This document shows positions 5,763 to 7,902 of a stretch of 7,902 nt of DNA, piece by piece. The stretch's first letter is position 1. Every line of letters begins with the position of its first letter. The DNA is from FEN-680 sp036781505. Its GTDB lineage: Bacteria; Actinomycetota; Geothermincolia; Fen-727; Anoxymicrobiaceae. The stretch lies in assembly GCA_036781505.1 (NCBI GenBank), contig DAIQAV010000115.1, positions 1 through 7,902 on the forward strand, given 5' to 3'. The position numbers and the translations under genes are program-made. The notes below the pieces were generated by a model. The model worked only from the letters and a program-made list of their open reading frames with translations, searched no databases and was not told the origin of the DNA.

Positions 5763-7637
5763 ATGGAATTGTACAACAGCATCAAAGCGCTCGTCATCGA
5801 AGACGACCGCGAGATGGCCAACCTCTTGAAGAGGATCATAGGCAATAAATTCTCGTTCGACGTCGAGGTCGCTTACGACTGCGCTACCGCGCGCCGCCGC
5901 CTGCTCGAGCAGGACTTCGACATCGTCACCCTTGACTACCGCCTCCCCGATGGGGCGGGCCTCGACCTCCTCGACGAGATCACCGAGGGCGGCGGTGACC
6001 ACCCTCCCGTCATCATGGTCACCGGCCACGGCGACGAGGACACCGCGGCGCGCTCGTTCAGGTCGAGGGCTTCGGGGTACGTGGTCAAGGACGCCAAGCT
6101 GCCGGAGATGCTGGTGGACGCCGTCGAGAAGGCCATCGCGGAGATAAGCCTCAAGCGCGTCGAGAGGGAACTGCTGGAGGAGAAGGTCTTCATCGAGGAC
6201 GCCCTGAACGGCCTCCCCGACCTATTCGCCGTTGTCGACACCGAGGGCAAGTTCTTCCGCTGGAATGAGAAGGTAAGCGAGATCACCGGCTACACAAAAG
6301 CCGAGGTCTCCAACATGAATATCGTCGAGCTCTTCCGCGAGGAGGACCGGCCCAGGCTGCTCGAGGGGATGCAGCGGCTGCGCGACGAGGGCTATGCGAT
6401 CGACGAGGTGGTACTCGAGACCAAGCAGGGCGAGCACCGCTACTACGAGCTGGCGGGGCGCATGCTGCGGAACTACGACGGCATCCCGGTCGGCTACAGC
6501 GGTATCGGGCGCGACATCACCGAGCGGGTCAAGGAGCGCGAGGAGCTCAAACGCTACCGCAACGAGGCCGAGGCCGCCGGCAAGTCCAGCGAGGGCCGCT
6601 ACAAGAGCATCTTCGCGCTCACGCCGGACTTCGTCTTCCTGATGACCCCGGAGGGCCGTCTGCTCGAGGTCAACAAGGCCGTGGTCGACCGCATGGGGCT
6701 CCCGGCGGAGGAGATAATCAGTACGAGCGTGATGGACTACGTCGTCGTGGAAGACCCGAGCCAGGTGCTGGAGGCGTTCAAGACCGTGAACGAGGGCCGG
6801 GAGGTCAAGGGGCTCGAGGTCCCGGGGAAGACCACTCGAGGGCCGGTCCACCTCTACGACGTGAACGCGACCCCCATCATAGAGGACGGCGAGGTCGTGG
6901 GCATACTGGGGCTCGCCCGGGACATAACCAGCAGGAAGCGGGCCGAGGACGAACTCAAGCGACTCAACCGCGAACTGGAGGGATACGCGCAGACGGTCTC
7001 ACACGACCTGAAGAGCCCGCTCACGGCTATCAAGCTCGCAGCCGACCACCTGGGCCAACTGCTGGAGAGGCGCGAGAGCATCGAGGACCTCGACTCTGAG
7101 GTGAGACGGGTCGCCGAGATCCTCAAGGCCAGCACCAACCAGGCGGAGGAGCTGATCGCGGACCTGCTGTCGCTCGCCAAGGCGGGCCAGCAGCCGGAGG
7201 AGGTCTCCGACGTGGACGTCCGCGAGACCGTGATGAGGATAATCGAGGAGCATGAGCCGGTCGTGGCCACCAGGGGCGTCTCGTTCGTCGTCGCTGACGA
7301 CCTGGGGAAGGTGCGGGCGAACCCGACACACATTTACCAGCTGTTCAGCAACCTCATCGACAACGGCATCAAGCACAACCACAATCCTTCGCCGGCCGTC
7401 GAGGTGGATTATCTGGGTGAAGGGGCCACCGGGCACGTCTACCGGGTCAAGGACAACGGCGCCGGGATACTGCCGGAGGACGTCGACAATATCTTCCTCC
7501 CCTTCTTCAAGGGGGAGGACGGCTCCACGGGTATCGGTCTCACGATCGTGGAGAAGCTGGTCAAGCTCTACGGCGGCGAGATCAAGGTCTTTCCGAACGG
7601 TGGGGCCTGCTTCGAGTTCTCCCTGAAAGACCTTTGA
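5763..7637 (+). CDS. Soluble hybrid histidine kinase: receiver-PAS-PAS-HisKA-HATPase
   Basis: The predicted protein is 624 aa. Residues about 6-125 are a response-regulator receiver domain with acidic pocket E13/D14/D15, phospho-acceptor D58 (VTLDYRLPDG), T87 and K109. PAS domain 1 spans about 143-255 ('GLPDLFAVVDTEGKFFRWN' to 'GRDITER') and PAS domain 2 about 278-390 ('ARDITSRK'); charged, probably coiled-coil linkers follow both. HisKA carries the phospho-histidine H414 (QTVSHDLKSPL). The HATPase domain has the N box (N530/N534), G1 'DNGAGI' (from D564), F box 'FLPFF' and G2 'TGIGLTI'. No membrane segment is present, so it is a cytoplasmic sensor probably controlled through its own or a partner's receiver phosphorylation plus a PAS ligand. 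No separate regulator is adjacent. ATG 5763 is used although no good Shine-Dalgarno precedes it; the longer in-frame GTG at 5700 lies inside the promoter. Confidence 0.9.
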   Translation: MELYNSIKALVIEDDREMANLLKRIIGNKFSFDVEVAYDCATARRRLLEQDFDIVTLDYRLPDGAGLDLLDEITEGGGDHPPVIMVTGHGDEDTAARSFRSRASGYVVKDAKLPEMLVDAVEKAIAEISLKRVERELLEEKVFIEDALNGLPDLFAVVDTEGKFFRWNEKVSEITGYTKAEVSNMNIVELFREEDRPRLLEGMQRLRDEGYAIDEVVLETKQGEHRYYELAGRMLRNYDGIPVGYSGIGRDITERVKEREELKRYRNEAEAAGKSSEGRYKSIFALTPDFVFLMTPEGRLLEVNKAVVDRMGLPAEEIISTSVMDYVVVEDPSQVLEAFKTVNEGREVKGLEVPGKTTRGPVHLYDVNATPIIEDGEVVGILGLARDITSRKRAEDELKRLNRELEGYAQTVSHDLKSPLTAIKLAADHLGQLLERRESIEDLDSEVRRVAEILKASTNQAEELIADLLSLAKAGQQPEEVSDVDVRETVMRIIEEHEPVVATRGVSFVVADDLGKVRANPTHIYQLFSNLIDNGIKHNHNPSPAVEVDYLGEGATGHVYRVKDNGAGILPEDVDNIFLPFFKGEDGSTGIGLTIVEKLVKLYGGEIKVFPNGGACFEFSLKDL

Positions 7638-7647
7638 GAGAAGAGCG

Positions 7648-7751
7648 GGGACAGGTACTTTCTACTTTTTTTCTACTCTGGACCGGTGTCCTCAAATTCA
7701 ATCGACAAGCCAGTCGTATGAGTAGAAAAAAAAGTAGAAAGTACCTGTCCC
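7648..7751. repeat. 104-bp palindromic element with ~30-bp terminal inverted repeats (MITE/REP-like)
   Basis: The left arm 7648-7677 reads GGGACAGGTACTTTCTAC, T7, CTACT. The right arm 7721-7751 is its reverse complement with eight A's instead of seven. The arms are otherwise identical. The 43-nt centre has two small hairpins: GGAC/GTCC (7680-7683, 7688-7691) and CGAC/GTCG (7703-7706, 7713-7716). There is no ORF. It lies between two convergent genes. The GGGGACAGGTAC end resembles dispersed palindromes found near IS200-like (Y1/RAYT) transposases, and GTAG tetranucleotides at 7722 and 7734 recall REP hairpin feet. No target-site duplication is evident. A bidirectional terminator role is possible, but the T-run lies inside the stem. 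Confidence 0.7.
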
Positions 7752-7752
7752 T

Positions 7753-7902
7753 CTAGTGGCCGCGGACGCCGACGATCGTCGTCACGGCCCAGGCGAGCAG
7801 CGACGAGAGCATCAGCGCGAACGCCAGGCTTCCCCTCAGGGCGCGCAGGCGCATCGACATCTTGGCCATGCCGGCCAGGAACGGGGCCGCGAACAGCAGC
7901 AC
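7753..7902 (-). CDS. Membrane protein, C-terminal part (runs off right edge)
   Basis: The minus strand is open from the window edge to a TAG at 7755-7753, giving 49 residues. They start with a hydrophobic 'VLLFAAPFLAGM', then a basic loop 'KMSMRLRALRG', then a long hydrophobic helix 'SLAFALMLSSLLAWAVTTIV', and end VGVRGH. The pattern is one partial and one complete transmembrane helix joined by a positively charged, probably cytoplasmic loop. I do not recognise the family from this tail. The stop codon lies 1 bp outside the inverted-repeat element, so the element may have supplied or shifted the natural C-terminus. The gene converges on the kinase gene. Confidence 0.6.
   Translation of the reverse strand: MLLFAAPFLAGMAKMSMRLRALRGSLAFALMLSSLLAWAVTTIVGVRGH

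Noticed and set aside
1..7902. tRNA, rRNA, CRISPR array, riboswitch or transposase gene
   Set aside because: I looked for these and saw no direct-repeat array, no tRNA-like cloverleaf and no transposase motif in any frame.

Overview
The window is a high-GC bacterial chromosome fragment. Codon third positions are strongly G/C, promoters are AT-rich with extended -10 boxes, and Shine-Dalgarno sites are mostly clear. The protein families fit a deep-branching actinobacterial, Chloroflexi-like or deltaproteobacterial-type environmental lineage, but I cannot place the organism from this window alone.

Layout. (1) 1-303, minus: the N-terminal 101 residues of a Gfo/Idh/MocA-type NAD(P)-dependent oxidoreductase, running off the left edge. 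(2) 304-418: a divergent promoter region. (3) 419-1477, plus: an AmrS-like radical SAM enzyme. (4) 1547-2719, plus: a geranylgeranyl-reductase-family flavoprotein, followed after 12 nt by (5) 2732-4192, a B12-binding-type radical SAM protein; these two look co-transcribed. (6) 4193-4318: an intergenic region with a 33-bp coaxial dyad and a new extended -10 promoter. (7) 4319-5644, plus: a second FAD oxidoreductase, of the amine oxidase/phytoene desaturase/protoporphyrinogen oxidase superfamily. (8) 5645-5762: a promoter whose -35/-10 spacer is filled by a perfect 8-bp inverted repeat. (9) 5763-7637, plus: a soluble receiver-PAS-PAS-HisKA-HATPase hybrid kinase. (10) 7648-7751: a 104-bp element with about 30-bp terminal inverted repeats. 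(11) 7753-7902, minus: the C-terminal 49 residues of a membrane protein running off the right edge.

How the genes may work together. Four consecutive plus-strand enzymes pair radical SAM chemistry with flavin redox chemistry, and one is from an isoprenoid-saturating family. A lipid, quinone or isoprenoid modification function is a reasonable hypothesis, but the substrates are not visible in the sequence. The AmrS-like protein lacks its usual MEMO1 and AMMECR1 partners within this window. The kinase downstream has its own promoter and could be a separate regulatory unit. The most unusual non-coding signals are the 104-bp inverted-repeat element, the coaxial dyad at 4195-4227 and the palindrome embedded in the kinase promoter. 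I see no complete, clearly undescribed system here.
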